A stretch of 64,000 nucleotides of DNA from Drosophila persimilis. Its lineage: Eukaryota; Arthropoda; Insecta; Diptera; Drosophilidae. Location of the stretch: the NCBI RefSeq assembly GCF_003286085.1, contig NW_020825288.1:25606001-25670000 (forward strand), given 5' to 3'. This document shows, piece by piece, positions 11,569-25,700 of the stretch. The translations under genes were made by a program, and so were the position numbers. Numbering within the stretch: the first letter of the stretch is position 1; each line of letters begins with the position of its first letter. The notes beneath the pieces were generated by a model, which worked only from the letters and a program-made list of their open reading frames with translations, had not been told where the DNA came from and made no database searches.

Positions 11569-12030
11569 CGTGTGCCAGAGAGCAGAAGCTTGGACGATGG
11601 TTCGATGCCACCCTAGAAGAGAGCGAGCGAGAGAGGGATAGCGCCATGCTGATTACCACACAGCAAAGACAAAGGGAGCAAAAACAAAGGCAAACACAAA
11701 AGCAAAACAAGAAATTATGCTGCTCTCAACCGCAAAAGTGGCTCCGAATCGAGTTCTCTTTTCTGTGTCTTTTCTTTCCCTACATCTGTTGCTGCTTATT
11801 CATATGATATCATTATCATTATCATGCCCCTGCCCCCCTTCCTCTACGTTTTTGTACAGTGACGGCTTAGAGTGCCTTTCTTTTGGTCATTGACTTGGCC
11901 AAAAGTTCACTGAACCTTCCGCCAAATTGGAAGGAAGGAAGGAAGGAAGGGACGGAGTGACGACCCCGACTTTCGTGCAATTTTGAAGGGAACTTTTCTT
12001 TCGAATGCCTCCAACTAGTGATATTACAAT

Positions 12031-12062
12031 ATGGGTCAAGTCAAGTCAAGTCGAGTCGAGTC
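12031..12062. repeat. TCAAG/TCGAG pentamer repeat
   Basis: Six pentamers: three or more TCAAG units followed by TCGAG units, ending TCAAATCAA. Short simple-sequence DNA. Confidence 0.85.
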
Positions 12063-14166
12063 AAATCAACCTTTCTAAAGTCAGTTTCGGGGGGAAATGC
12101 TGGTTTGCTGTCTGTGGCATTTGATGGAGCATTTGTAAATGTCTGTGACACAAGGGAGCTCCCTTCACAGGTGCTGTAGGAATCCTTAAGAATAATATTC
12201 AATATTCAAAATATCACTCAACGTCCATTCCCAGCACAAAACATGCTGACAAAAGGCTGAAAAAAGGCCATCTAATTTCACTAAAAGCCACCTTCTCCTA
12301 TCAAACGACAGCTTTAAGCCCAGCTTTAAGTATTAAAATGGCTGTTAGCAAACTATAGAGGACTTCCCCCCTGCTCCCAGCACCGCTCCTGCCTCCGCTC
12401 CTGCCCCGCTCCCACCCCCGCACCTGCCCCCTCTGTCCTTCGGTCCTGTCTGGACGTGTGTCTGTTGTCTGGTGTTTTAGGTAAAAAGGCGTTGATGATG
12501 ATAATGGACAGCAGCACAGAGAGTACACAGTGGAGAGTGGGGGAAAGAGATGGAGAGTGGAGAATGGAGAACAATGGGAAAGGGAAGAGGTGAGCGGTGA
12601 GAGGGGAGAGGGGAGTGGTGGACCACAAGGAGCACAAGAGCGAACGCATTTTGATGGATGACATTGATTGATGATGATTAATAATGTGCATTTTTATTGC
12701 TTTTCATCAAGCCACCATCGGGGGGGGAGCCCCTCCTCCCCCACCCGCTGACTGTTTAAATACATTAGCGTGGGGCCACTTGTCCAGGGCGGATAACACC
12801 TGAAGTTAGCATATAACCATCTTCAATCTCGTTCCCTCTCTCTCTCATTCACCCACTCCTCCATCCATTCATCCTTCCATTCATCCTGCTCCGTCTCAGG
12901 TCTATTCTCGCACTTTGTTACGTTAATTATTTCGCTTGGATGCGGCGCAAACTCATCAAGGCACAAACCCCAGGCCGGGGTCCACGTCCAGGTCCACTTC
13001 AGCCGCCCTGCCCTCCGCATCCTGCCACATGCTGCCACGCATATTCGCTCAATTAAAAAGCATAAAATTACATTTTCGCTTAAATAAACTTTGGTCCCAG
13101 ACTACCCCCCTCCACCCTTATCTGTCTGGCAGCAGAGTCTCCCCTTCCCGCATTCGCTTTAATCCGACCTGGCCACGCAGTTCATCATATTTTGGGCCCT
13201 CGTTTGGGTACCCCTTTTGGGGCTTGCTGGGTGGCAACTCTTCTCCTCTCTGGGTGCATCTTTAGCAGGGAAAACCCAGCTTGAAACTGGGGCTACACCC
13301 TTGAAAGGGTGTCGGGGATATGCTTCTACGAATATTCTTCACCCTGGCTTCGAAAGGTGGTGCATAAACGGCGGCTGATCTTGCAGAAAACGGTGTCTGG
13401 TGGCAACCCTTTTTAAGCCCCGTCATTAGCCGCAATAAGCTTTCGTACGAACATCATCTGTGCCCTTCCCTCTTTGATGGCTCTAATGAAATGTTTTGCG
13501 GTTTTTGTTGCTCGACAGTTTTCCCTCTTAGCGTTTTGTTCTGTTGTTTTGGGGTGGCTTGGGCAAGGCTTGGGCAAACCGCAAAAACATTTCAACAGAA
13601 TACCCCCTCGCGCTCCCCCACCGCCCCTCCGCTCACCTGCGCTAGGGACGCATCAAATATTACCCAACTTGACCCCGTTCAAGCTGCTAATTTAATATTT
13701 ATAAAATTGTACAAAACGAAGGAAAAGTGGAAGCACTCGTTTCGGTATTCCGTGTTGCCACACGGCGGATACTTAATTGCATTCTGTGTGTTTTACAAGT
13801 TGTTAATTTTGTCCGGGGCTCTGCCAATAAATTAATATGCAAACACACACCCAAATAAAAATGAAAATAAAAAGGAAACGAAACCGGGCTAAGGGTGTTC
13901 GGGGGTGCGGGGGGAACGTGCCCTTTTCATGGCTGGTCTCAGCTGAAAATTTCAAATCCTTGGCTCAGTTTAATGAAGCATCGCTCGGTCGGTCGGTACG
14001 AGTAGTCCTGCTTAAGTATGCCAATAAGTGGCAGGGCCTGCAGGAGGGGGCAAGGGAGAGGCTTTAAAGGACACAACCAATTTGTTGCCGCCTCTCTTGG
14101 GTCGAGGTAGGGTTGCCATAGTCACATATGAATTTTTAAGTGCAAACATAATAAGCAGCTTAATGA

Positions 14167-14187
14167 ACACACACACACACACACACA
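14167..14187. repeat. CA microsatellite
   Basis: An (AC)n run of about 21 bp. Confidence 0.9.
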
Positions 14188-15828
14188 GGCCGCACACAGA
14201 CACATACACGTGCCACTCGCACTTGGTGGTCTCCCCCCCCACACCCATCTTCCACTTCAGGAAGGACAACCCTTTTTCGTATGCATGCCGGGGTTCCATG
14301 AATTTAACACGTGTGCGAGTGCGTGATATGGCAGCGGAGAGAGAGACAGGGAGAGCGTGCTCTCTCTTTTCTCTCGCCAAACTTTATCATCGTTAACACT
14401 TTAAGGGCGGCCCTTCTATCCCCCCGCAGCACCGCCCTGGCCACCAGCCATCTCTGTCGTTGTCAGTCAGCGTTGAAAATACCACAAAGAACTGTCAAAG
14501 TCGTCGTCAACCCACCCTCCTGCACAGCTTCCCCTACCCCTAGCCTACCCCTCCCCCCTCGAGCATCATCATCAGCAGGAGGATTGTCATCATATCATTT
14601 CATTCCCTTGTCGTGGGTGGATTTTTTTCCCTTCTGGTGTTTCTGGCGCTTCTGCTGTTGTTTGTTGTCCCTTTGGTTTCTTTGTCCTTTCGTCCTTGCG
14701 TCTCTCGGCCTGTTTCCATTTGTTGTTTCTGTTATTTTATGCTCGCACAATTTGCATTTTAATTATTTAAGAGAATTTTGATTAAAAAATATATACATAT
14801 ATATACACAAAATGTGTACAGTGTACACTGCACTACACGGCTGACTATTTGAGGAGCCATAACTTGTGCATTTTGAAATATTACCACACATTCTGTGCAC
14901 TTGATTGTTTATTGAAATCGAGCCCAGAGAAAGCCCACCTCAATGGAAAGGAAACTCTTCTCTGGTGGAAAAGGACATTCATGATTCGTTCTGCACTATT
15001 TGCAAGGCTCGGCTGTGCCCGCCTATCATCCATCCTAGTGTCGGAGAGACAGAGGCATCATCTCTCATCCAGAGCAGCAACGGTTGAAGGATTAAGCCGA
15101 TGCTAAGAGCTGCCACTGCCTCTGCCTCTACCTCTGCCACTGCCTCTGCGTCTGCCTGCCCCATCCACCTCCTCCTTCGTTATGATGTTTTATGCATGTG
15201 ACGTGGCCGCGTTAATTTTGACACTTTCATCAAATGCTCTTTCATCAGCAGAAAATGTACATTCATTTGAATTTCCTAGACTTTTTTCTGGCTTTCATTT
15301 AAAAGGGGGGTTCGCTGCTTATTAGAGGCGGAGGCGAATGGGAATCGAAGGCTTCTTTCTGGTGGCTGCTTGGACATGGACATTTCACACCCGGGTCCCA
15401 ATTTATGAGGCCCCGAAAGCGCCCCCCCTCTCTGGGGAGACTACCTGTCAAGTGGCCCGCTCTGGCTGCCAGTGCAACAATTTAGACACAGATACATCCC
15501 CACCTAGCCCCGCTCCCCGCTCTCCCCGCTCCCCCACTCCTCCTGCAGAGAAAAACAAGCGAGGAAGGAGAATACAGAAGCAATAAACATTTTTACAGCC
15601 ATAAATTCTTTGAGGCAGGCACTTTCCCCTCCCCTCTCCACTCTCCCCTCCCCTCTGCTCGTCTATGGTTTTCCTCACTTACTAAATTCTTCATAAATTT
15701 CTTATTTTTATTACATTTTTGAACTTACGAAATTTTCGAAATGCTCTTCCCTCCACCGACGTTGTTATTGCCTCCTGCCTCTTGCCGCCTGCCCCTTGTT
15801 GCATCTGAAATAAATTTTTAATATCTAA

Positions 15829-15866
15829 TTTTTTTTATTGTTTTTCTTTTTTCTTTGCAGGTGAGT
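15829..15866 (+). other. Recursive splice site (ratchet point 2), junction 15860/15861
   Basis: The junction reads TTCTTTGCAG/GTGAGT. An almost pure T/C tract of about 28 bases (15829-15857) precedes CAG, and a candidate branch site CTAAT lies at 15825-15829, about 31 nt upstream. The regenerated donor GTGAGT is a good fly 5' splice site. The spacing from ratchet point 1 is 11.6 kb. No good second donor is seen in the next 60 nt, so a zero-length exon is the simplest reading. Confidence 0.85.
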
Positions 15867-18093
15867 TTCAACCATCAACGGGTATCGGAAAGGGTGCCCC
15901 CCTTTTGGGGATGCATTGCGGGGTCCATTGGACCTTAATTCGAGGATTTGTAACGGGAAACTCCTTGTGTTTGTGGCAGAGAAAGCACTTCTTCATTGAT
16001 GAGTCATTTCTTTACTTTATTTATAGATCCATTGACAGCTAATTTAAAGAAAATTCCATTTTCCACTTAAATTTCTGCCTTGGGCTTCTGTTCTTCTCGA
16101 CTGTTGGTCTCTGCTGTGGCATACCATCTACATTTCATAGCTTTCAAGTGTTTTTTCGTAGCCAATTTACTCAAAGTACTGCCTTCAAAACGAAAAAAAC
16201 CTCTCGAAAAGCGAAACACACCTTGGTCTATATTTGGGATACCTCATTGCAGCATTAACGAGCTGTATATACTATGTACATATGTACGTGCCAGAGCTGG
16301 TTCATAATTATATTCATTATTGTATTTACTGCCAACCGAACGGGGGCCAATCTTTCAGTTTTCATATTTATAGCAGCCTTGGCCAAAGGGGGGAGGTACT
16401 AAGTATTTTATTATAGTTTGCCACACACCTCTATCTCTACCGAAGGATGACAAATCGGCATAAAATGTAATGCCTTTGCACTGCCTAAAATTCGATCTTT
16501 TAGGGTACTCCACGTCTCGGTCTTCGCGCTTTTTGGCTTTTCCTTCTTCGATTTTTATTTGATTTTGTTGGGATTTGTCTTAGTTTTTGAATTCATGGCG
16601 TATAATTAATGTCTACTTAAGTGAAAGGACAGTCCCCCCTTTTAGACCCCCTCCATCCCGCCCATCCCTCTGCTTCCCCCGTTATCCATTTTCTGCTTTA
16701 ATTACTCACTAAGCAGAGGCGGACAGAATATGAGAGGGTGGCAGGGGGGCGGAGGGGCAGAATCGGGCAAGCAGTGCGCAGTCAACAGTGCCTGCTAAAA
16801 ATATCCCATCACCGCACACACCTGCACGTCGGACCCTCGCCCCCTCGCCCCCCCGCTCCCCCCGCTCGGTGGGTCTCGGCGCTGAGGTAAAAATTTATTT
16901 TTAATTTGGAAACAAAATTTCACAGCTTTTTTTCACTCTATAAGTATTCATACGTGTGTGTGTATTCATTTTCCTTTTCTTGTGTTTAGTTTTTGATGAT
17001 GGAAAAATATTCGTTGTTTGGCCAGAAGCGCGGCATGGCAGGCGATTTGCACATTGTTTTTAAATTACGAGACGAGACGTATTATATGTATATTTATTTG
17101 TGCACCTATTCCACTCTCTAGCGAGAGAGAGAGAGAGAAACTGGAGAATTTTTAGATTTTTTATGGGTATGGACGTCGGGGGAAATTCTTTCGAAATGGA
17201 TCTTTTGGATTATGTATGACAGGGTACCGGCATGACAGGCTAATTTGGGGCTGTTTTGTACACACTCCGAGTATTTAATGTGATTTCTCACACACAGATT
17301 GACCTTTTGACCCTCGCTCTCCTCCACTCCTCATATTCATCATTTTGTGGGGTTCCGTTGATAAATTGAATTAGCCCAACAAAACAGATACATCCAACGT
17401 TTTGAATTTGAAATTGGTTGTCGCCCATGCACCCACTTAAGGGTTAAATGGGGATGGAGGAGGGACAGGAGGGTGAGGGTGCGAGATCATCATTACGACT
17501 CCCATTGATTCACACTGCGATGGGAACGCCGCTTCCCCCGCTGCTGCACTCGAAGTTAATCAGCTTTTGTCTGGCTGCACTGCACAGCGACAGGTACAGT
17601 TGTGCCCAATGATATTTCAATTAAAATGTTTCTTTGAGTGTGATGGATCCTCCACCCGCATGCAACGACGGTGACATCATTTCCGTTTAGCTGCAGCTGC
17701 AGAGTCCAGTGGCAGTGGCAGTGGCATGGCCGGTGGCAGCATAAAAAATTCAATTAGTGTGGCCAGGCATATGCAAAATAGAATGCAACCCTGGGGGCGA
17801 AGGGGCACAGACAGACAAACAGACAGGCAGGCCCTCGCTTTCAGTGGCTGGCATTCGTTTATTATTTTTTGTCTTCTGCTTTTTACCGCCTTAAATGGAT
17901 TTTGATTGAGTTTAATTAAATTTTATTAGGTTTTGTCACCCTCCCCTACATGGGGATGAACGGATGGACGGGCGGGCGATGGATGATGTGCGTCCGGCCC
18001 AGACTTTTGTTGTTGTTGTACCATAAACAGGGGATTCTTCGGGAGGAATCACAGCATTTGCCTCTGGCTTATTGTGCGGGGAAGGGAAGGGGA

Positions 18094-18116
18094 GGGGGGG
18101 GGGGGGGGGGGGGGGG
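18094..18116. repeat. Homopolymer run of 23 G
   Basis: The longest G run in the window, flanked by GGGGAAGGGAAGGGGA on its left. It is capable of G-quadruplex formation on the + (transcribed RNA) strand. Confidence 0.95.
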
Positions 18117-19201
18117 AGGACTCTGGGGTACGAGTACGTACGGTATAAAGTTTCACTCATTCAATTCAGATTCGTTTGTCCACTCACTCGCCTCCCCTCC
18201 TCCTCCTCCTCCTCCACTCTCGCACACTGCATTCACGTCCATTTACGATGTGTTTATTGAGTCTTTGATGGCCTTTGAATTTCAGATCCCCTCTCCCCAC
18301 CCCCGCCCTCTGCCCTGTCTACTCGTACAGCCAGTCCCTCCCCCTCCCTCCCTTCTCCTCTCTGTACAGCCAATGGAGCTGTCGCTGGTTTTTTTCTTCT
18401 CGTTTTTCACTGCCTCCGATATGGAATTGAATTGATGCATTGAGCTGTCTTTTTATAGCTCCTAAAACGCTTTCTTTCGCCTGCAACCTGCTACTTGCAA
18501 CGTGCAACGCAAAGCAAAAAGCTGATTGAGACCAGCTTCGCTGGCAACGGTATTGATTGGTCTCTGGCCAGGCCTTAAACAACTGTCTCTCTAATGGCTA
18601 GATGGCCATTCGGTCCAGAATACAATGTGCGATCCCAAAGGTATTGTCTGAGGGAAATATACTTAAATCTAGTCATACTTTCATCTTTCTTTTATCGCTC
18701 TCCCCAACCCCAAACGATACCCAAACGATAACCAAACTCAATTCAAAATCGGTTGACTCCTCGAAAAGCATTCAGTTTTTTTTATGAGTGATTTTCGAGA
18801 CACTATTCAAGAGCCGTCGACGACTAAGTCTGGTAAACACTTTGATACTCGTATTATAAGCACTGAAAAGAGATGCAGATAGTCATAGAAAAGGGACAGA
18901 TATAGATGGGGGCGGGAGGGGCTATGGGCGGGGTTTACGAGCCGCAATTTTATACAAATTTAAGCTCTTAAAGATGACATTTTGATCTGTTTTGATTTCC
19001 CCAGAGAAGGAGAGACACCAGGAGTGGTGGGAGGGTCTGTGTCCTGCGTCCTTGCTGCAAGTCCTGTAACGTGATTTCTTGTTCGTCTTTTTTTTCCCTC
19101 TGCTTTCGCACTGCTTTCACCCTGCTTTCGCCATGCTTTCACCCTTGTGGACTTATTTTGGTTAACGTGTTTTTTATACCTCCCCACCACCCCCCGCCCC
19201 C

Positions 19202-19219
19202 CACACACACACACACACT
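19202..19219. repeat. CA microsatellite
   Basis: (CA)n of about 18 bp following a CCCCCCGCCCC stretch. Confidence 0.9.
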
Positions 19220-20069
19220 CATGTATTGGTGGAGTTTATTGCTTGTCTGTCTGGGTGGTTGGAAAGGACATGTGAGGACGGCTCGCATATCCTTAATACA
19301 TAAAATATGTTTGATGGTTTCGCCATGCTCATATGTCAAAGGTTAGCGCACGTGCTCGGGGTCTCATCGCTCTGGCTGTTGTTGTTGTTTTTGGGTTGCA
19401 AAATCGAAATTTAATATTATATATATATGCGATATCTGGGCGCAGAGAGCGAGGGTTGTCGAACGAGTATCTGCAGATGCATAGCCTGCAAATATTGATC
19501 TGCTTCGAGGCAGAACACTTCTGGGTCCCACCTCGTGGCTGCCCCAAAAAAAGAATATTGTTGCATGTTGAATTATTTATGGCGGACACAGACCCACTGC
19601 CTTGGGGCGCTCTCGATTCCCTGAATTTAGATGGCCCTCCGGCTCTATCTCTTCCACCTCCATTACCGACACTTTTCAATTAGCCGCTGCTTGAGAAAGA
19701 AAACATAATGACAATTGATTGTCATTGTCAGCCGATAGATAGATGGGTATCGGCCTGCTACAGAGATAGGCAACAAATCAATTAGAGACTCGAATAGACT
19801 CTTCGTTTCTTTATCACCCGCAATTGTCGTGTTCACCTTTTTGTGGGACAGTTCGATAATTGGAGAGCCCCCCCCAGGCCCCAGCCCCCAATAGAAAGTA
19901 GGAAATCTTCAAGTGAAAATCTTTCAACAGCAAAAGTTAATTTCTGTCTATTGTAAAATGTGTGACACGACGAGAGGAGGGGGTGGCGGGGGAGAGGGGC
20001 CCAGAGAGAGTGGAACACATTCGAGTGTTATTTCTGTGTGTAGCCGCAAATTAGAAACATTGTTATCTG

Positions 20070-20124
20070 CCCCACCTCCTCCTCCGCCTCCACCTCCAAC
20101 TCCTCCTCCACCTCCAACTCCTCT
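20070..20124. repeat. CCWCCT hexamer-type repeat
   Basis: About 55 bp of CCACCT, CCTCCT and CAACTC variants. It generates a Pro-rich frame at 19913-20203 that is not credible as a gene. Confidence 0.9.
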
Positions 20125-21434
20125 TCAGATTCTGCTCCGATGCGCTATTGTGCGAGTAGTTTTCTTTATCTTTGCCGCAATGTCACCGCCAATCGGTGGG
20201 TAAACAACGATGTTTACCCAAACCCCAAACCCAGCCCCAAAAGGCAATTACCAGCTTTTATTTCTGCCCCAAAGAAGCCCTAGATGGCAGGCCATGAATC
20301 AGAAACATAAATATACGATAGATGGTCCTACCATGTATATGGAATGATCTGCCAAGAACCGATTGGTTGCCTCAAGGTCGGATTAGATCGGTTCCCCCAA
20401 GGTCCAGGCGTCTTGGCAGATATGGAGAGATCTAGCTGCTGGCCAAACAATGCGACACTCTCGGGGTCGGGTCTTATCTGCCCGCAGAAACAGAAGCAGA
20501 AGCTATTCGCTCTATTTGCCTAGATAAATCTGTCTGGCTTAGAGCCGTCTATCCCGGCCACGGGTCTAGGGCCAGGGCCAGGGGGACGGGGATGCTCTGT
20601 TTGCACAGATTTACCGTCCTTGCCGTTTTCCTGTGGTTGTTGCCACAGACACAAACTGCTGCAACTTCCCCCCCTCTACTCGGGCGATCCGCAGCCCCAA
20701 ACCCCAGAACCCTCGTCACATTAATGTCTCTATAGCTGTCATGTTGGGCCCTGCCTGGCAGGTGCTCCAATGCGGCGGGGGCTGGGGGGCGCTTATCAGT
20801 GGAAACATTCTCTAGCGGTGGCTGTTTAACGGCTTGCCACGTAGGTCGGTACAGAGGGTTCCTCCCCCCCCTCCCCCCCTTCTCTCCCTTTTATTATTCG
20901 CTATTTTTCCTCCTGCTGGGTAGTTGCAAGGCAGGTGTTAATGTGCGTAACTTGCCACACTTTCAACACGTCGAGAAGCTTTAAAGAAAAAAAAGTAAAC
21001 GCCCGCAAAAGTTTCAATCTGTTTGGGGCTCTTTTTGGGTGTGTAACCGCGTCCCACGGGGCGTATGTGTAATTTTTGCCCTGCACAACTTTTTTGGCAT
21101 TAAATTGCCAGCGATTTTCTTTGTTCCCCCGCTCCCCGCTCCCTGCTCCCTGCTCTGCCCTGCTGCTGGCACTGCACTTTCCCTGGCACAACAACAATTA
21201 ATCATGTAGTCGGCGCCCGGGTATCTCTGGTGCTCCCCGGTCCTCCTGCTCCCGCCCCTCCCCGGCTGTGTCAAACATGTGTCGTCGTCGTCGTCTTCTT
21301 CGGCTGTGGGGCGGCTCCTCTGACGCCTGACTAATCGCTAAACAATTGTTTAACATTAAAATGGCCACATAATCACATTAATTTTCGTTGCAGCATTTTC
21401 GTTGCGCCTTGCCGTTGGGCCTTCCCTTCCTTTG

Positions 21435-21447
21435 CCCCCCCCCCCCC
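21435..21447. repeat. Homopolymer run of 13 C
   Basis: An uninterrupted C run inside a C/T-rich stretch. Confidence 0.9.
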
Positions 21448-22017
21448 TCGCTCTTCCCCCGCCATTGTTGTTAGTTTTTGTGGCAAGTGCTGCCAAAAAT
21501 TTGCCCCACAAGACAGGCACACGGACACGGTTGTTTGAAGCGTTTGATGGGTGTGCCTGCTGCTGCCCTGCTGGCTGGTACGCCGAGTATTTACTTGCCT
21601 CGATTAACGGGTATGTGTGAGGCGTGAACTTGAATGGAGAGAAGAGCTTGCATTTCGGATACATTTTGGCTTAAGAAAGCCTTGTTTATCCTTGTTGAGT
21701 TGCCCATAGTTGGATTCGAACCATAGCACTGCGTATTTCCCGCCGAGAACTAGTTCTAGGCTAATCAACCTCCTCAGGAACTAGTTCGTCGGAGGAAAAG
21801 AGAGGAGGAGTAACGTTTATTCCCGGTACTTAGTCAGTGTATACTCGTATGTTGGCATCGCTGTTCACAAAAAAGACGAATGGCCCATACAAAAATTTCA
21901 TACGAATTTTGGGAGATTTTTATATATTTAATTTTACTTGTTTCCATTTCTCTGACACTTATTATTTACATCGTTCTCTGTTATTTCGATTCTCCCACCA
22001 ACATCAGCCGTTTTCTC

Positions 22018-22046
22018 ACGCACACATTGCACGACGAAGAGTTTGC
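22018..22046 (-). repeat. Inverted fragment of the 206-bp unit
   Basis: The reverse complement of this stretch contains ACTCTTCGTCGTGCAATGTG, identical to the 3' part of both units at 1663-2036 (near 1837-1856 and 2005-2024). Outside about 20-25 bp the similarity fades. An exact 20-mer recurring 20 kb away on the other strand suggests that the 206-bp unit derives from an interspersed family. Confidence 0.55.
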
Positions 22047-22713
22047 GAGAGAGAGAGAGAGACAGAGAATGAGTAGGCGCGTGGCTGGCCCCAGATTTTC
22101 GTCTTTTCTGGGGATGGATGGGGCGGTTCGAAATATACTTTTAACAGTGTGATGTCACAGAAGTCTGTATACAAAATTTGATTGCTCTTAAAGTTTAATT
22201 ATTGTTTTACTTGCTCGTTCTCTTCACCGTAAAGTCAAATAGAGAGTGAGCGAGAAAAAAAAACAGAAATTTTCGGCTCTGACACATGAAAGACGACGAT
22301 GCCATGACGATTCTAAGTGGCCGAACGATTGATGCAGGACTCTAATGGGTCTCCTAATTATTCCATTCTTAGCATTCGATTCATTCCCGACTAATGTGCC
22401 CACATTTTGATTCAGCGAACTAGTTCCAGTTGTTTTGTTTGCACTGTACCCACGGATTGCCATACCCTCTCGCCTCTCTCTCGCCTCTCTCTATCTCTGT
22501 GTATCTAACCCGCTCTGCGCAAACATTAATTCCTGTTTACCAACGTGCAATTATTGTTGCTTATTTGTTTACTACTTTCATATGCATAATTACTGATATA
22601 ATTTCAATTTAATTGCAATTAAATTTGTTGCGTAATTTGCGTTGTTCAACAACAGCCACGAAATCTGTACAAACTTTTGAACACCGAATACTGAATATTG
22701 CGTTGGAATCGGT

Positions 22714-22760
22714 GTTGGGGGTTGGGGGCTGGGGGGTTGGGGGTTGGGGCTTGGGGTTGG
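22714..22760 (+). repeat. G-rich GGGGGTT minisatellite with quadruplex potential
   Basis: Seven runs of four to six G are separated by TT, CT or GCTT. This satisfies the usual G-quadruplex pattern on the + strand, so also in the nascent RNA. Confidence 0.85.
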
Positions 22761-25700
22761 CGGCACAAATCAACAACATTTTGGAATCATTACCTTTGGA
22801 TCTTCTGCTAATGTTTTGTGAATAGTTGCTAAATAATTGTTTTTGTTTTGAGGAGGAAGGCTCTTCAAAGATAAATTAGACAGAATTTATTTATGGGGCC
22901 AAAAGCAAGAGCAAGACCAAGAGCAAATGGATTGATTCGAGGGGGAGGGGGAGGAGCAGACCGACGGGGCACTTAATAAATTGTCCATCATTAAAAGTTT
23001 TAGGCACTTTAATTGTTTCCACCCGAAATGCTAATGGAGTTGCCCTTATAGACACGATGTGTGTTTCGGAGAGAGGGTACATCTCTGGTAGATCTCTGGT
23101 AGATCTCTTTGCTTAATTAACATGATTTATGCCACAAATAAAAGTCAGTTTTGTTTTACACGAAGCATTTTGCCAGCAACTTTCATACGAAAATTGAGCA
23201 TAATTAACGCGAAATACAGGGGGGGCAAGAGGCAGATGGACAGACCATTGGCCATGCAAATACACGGCTTTCTAACGTCTCCGTAGAAGCATTATAAATA
23301 ATTGAATCATTTATTGCAGTCGTGTGCAATTTTGTATCTAATTATAATTAAGCCGAGTCACCGCCCCACCGCCCCATCGCTCTCCGCATCTCCTGGTCCC
23401 CTATCCATCTCTCTCGCAGAGGCATATCTCGTATATACATCGTGTATCCTAGGCGATGCAATCATAATTGTCATAAATTATAAGAGGCAAGTGGCAACTG
23501 TTTGGGTTTGTTGTCTTCTGTGGCCCAAGCCCGCAAATGGCAAATGGGAAATGGCAAAAATTCTGCGCATTCCTTTGCCTAATTTTCAGCTTATTCTGCA
23601 GCTGCCTGTACTCATTTCCACCTTTCTTTCTCTCTCTCTCGTGAATTGTTTATTTGTTGCACTGAATGGATTTGCAATTTGCCCCTTCCCGAGTTCAACT
23701 TTGGGGCATCATCATCGTCTCTTGCGGCACCCTATTAATGGCCAGCATAATGATAATCTCAAAGTTAATAACATTTTTTATTTATTTTCCCGCACGCCCC
23801 CGCCTTCTCAGTTTCCCCATCGGTCTCATTCAATTTCATCTGTCATGTTTATTTATTCTTACCAGATTTTGTGTGTTTTTTGTTTCTGCGCAATTTCTCA
23901 ATTTTTTCATTAGTTTTTGATGTTCTTCCACTGCTCTTCTGACCCTATTAATATGCCCCGAATGTGGCGGCGGCGGCGGTGTACATTCCACTGTGTAATT
24001 TATTATTGTCTTGCCATTTGTTCAGTTAATCAAGCTTATTAAAGAAGGCGAACATTAACAGCCTTGGAGCACAGCTTCAGCGGACAAACTGGCCAATGGC
24101 CACGGGGCTGGGGGCTACCTGAGTTGCCTCTGGGATTGTGGAGGAGCAGAGCAGCTGCCAGATATACTTAGATTCAGATACATGGATGTGTATAGAGGGT
24201 ATCTGTACCTGCCTCTCTTCTGCCTTCCCTCCGATTGCTTTGCAATTTGTTTCGGTTCTTTTTCGTGGCAGCAAATTGCTGGGGCCTTGTCGCATGCCAT
24301 GCCATGCCTCCTCCTCCTCCGCCCTCTCTCCCCCTCTGTATCTGTATCTGCCTCTGATGTTGTGTACGTGTCCCTGCCGCTGTTGCAGCTTCATGTTCGA
24401 CTGCAATTAATGTGGACACTTAATTAATCATAAAAATTGGCGAAAAGTGTTTACGACTCATTTAAATTGACAAATGTTGTGTGGGCTGTTGTGGCCATGT
24501 TCGTCTCCTTCTTGTTGCATCACCATCATCATCTTCATCACGAACAAGAAGAAATACCGATCTGACCTGATTAACATATTCTTCTACGGAGGGCCGGGCC
24601 CTCGCCCTTTCCCTTTCCGCCCCCACCGATTCTTGTAAAACTTATTCATAAGAAGTGCTAATAATTTTGTGATTATGATAACAAAACTCATTTATTTTCC
24701 ATCTCGACATCGTCAGACATCGTCGGGTCGTCTCATCATCATCATCCAACAGCCAGCAGCCCAGCAGCCCATCATCCTCATAAGTTTACAAGAAAAGCGC
24801 CGACCGACCATCTGGCGTCTTGTCTTTTGCATACTAATTCGATGATTTTCGACAAACGACTGACTGATGCCTGCCTGCCTTCCAGATAGATGCTTATCAC
24901 TGGATTAGATGCTCTACGCTTTGGTCCTTTGGTGGCCTTTGGAACATCCATGTTATTGGTATTCCCATCAGCCCCTGTGACAAGGGTTGTGCCGTGGTGG
25001 TATTCAAATGTTTGTCACTCGAACGAATCCTGAGATATTTGATGCCAATTAAAAAATATTACGAGCACTGAGACTCGCAGAGTTGTCAGGGTAGCTTCTG
25101 TTTCTTTGCTTTAGGATAATTAAGCATGGGATAAGCTGTGGAAACTTGCCAAAAGCCAGGGGAGACATTCGTTTCGAATGAACCGAAGAGATACGATACG
25201 GATTTTTTGGAAATTTTTCGAGTTTATTTCATCATTTATTTAACATATTTCGTCTCACGTGTCCTGAACTCCTCCCACACGGCTCTACAGATTTGTATAC
25301 AATTTTTGTTGTATGTTCATTAGATAATGGGTAGAGAAAAGGGCAGACAACCCCAACAAGCACATCCAGAACTTACATCCACTTCGTTTCTTCGTCTCGC
25401 ATTCGAAAACGGGCAAAGTTTTGAATATTCCGCTCATCCGAAAGTGATGATTGGTGCCATGGACAAGGAATTTCCCTATTATTATGGGCTCAAATTCAAA
25501 CATGAGTCAAATGGTATGTGTTGAGCATCAGGAAAAGTGCAATCAATAGAAATCATCGGCATGGATCCATTTGCAAAGGAAATGATTCACAATATAGCGG
25601 AAAATGGTTTGCCGGGGCAGCTATTATTATTAAATAAATATGGGTAGGATATGGTATATGGGTTCAAAAATAACGGGAAAAACATAAAATAGATTTTCGT

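Larger units (their letters stand above)
4213..15860 (+). other. Intron segment between ratchet points 1 and 2 (11,648 bp)
   Basis: No gene is seen. Besides the separately listed repeats, the stretch 4800-5300 is moderately AT-rich unique sequence, and 6050-6230 is T-rich. The region 8540-9060 shows nothing I can name. The 10800-11380 stretch is AT-rich unique sequence with no supported feature. Frames such as 9070-9255 (Cys/Gly-rich, 61 codons) come from GT/GGGG-rich DNA and are not credible genes. Confidence 0.6.

Noticed and set aside
12440..12490. GTTTTAG/GTAAAA at 12480 as a further ratchet point
   Set aside because: The donor GTAAAA is far from consensus and the upstream tract is interrupted by many G.
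21700..21760. Reverse complement contains GGTTCGAATCC-like tRNA T-arm sequence
   Set aside because: The T-stem pairs at only three of five positions and no acceptor, D or anticodon arms are found.
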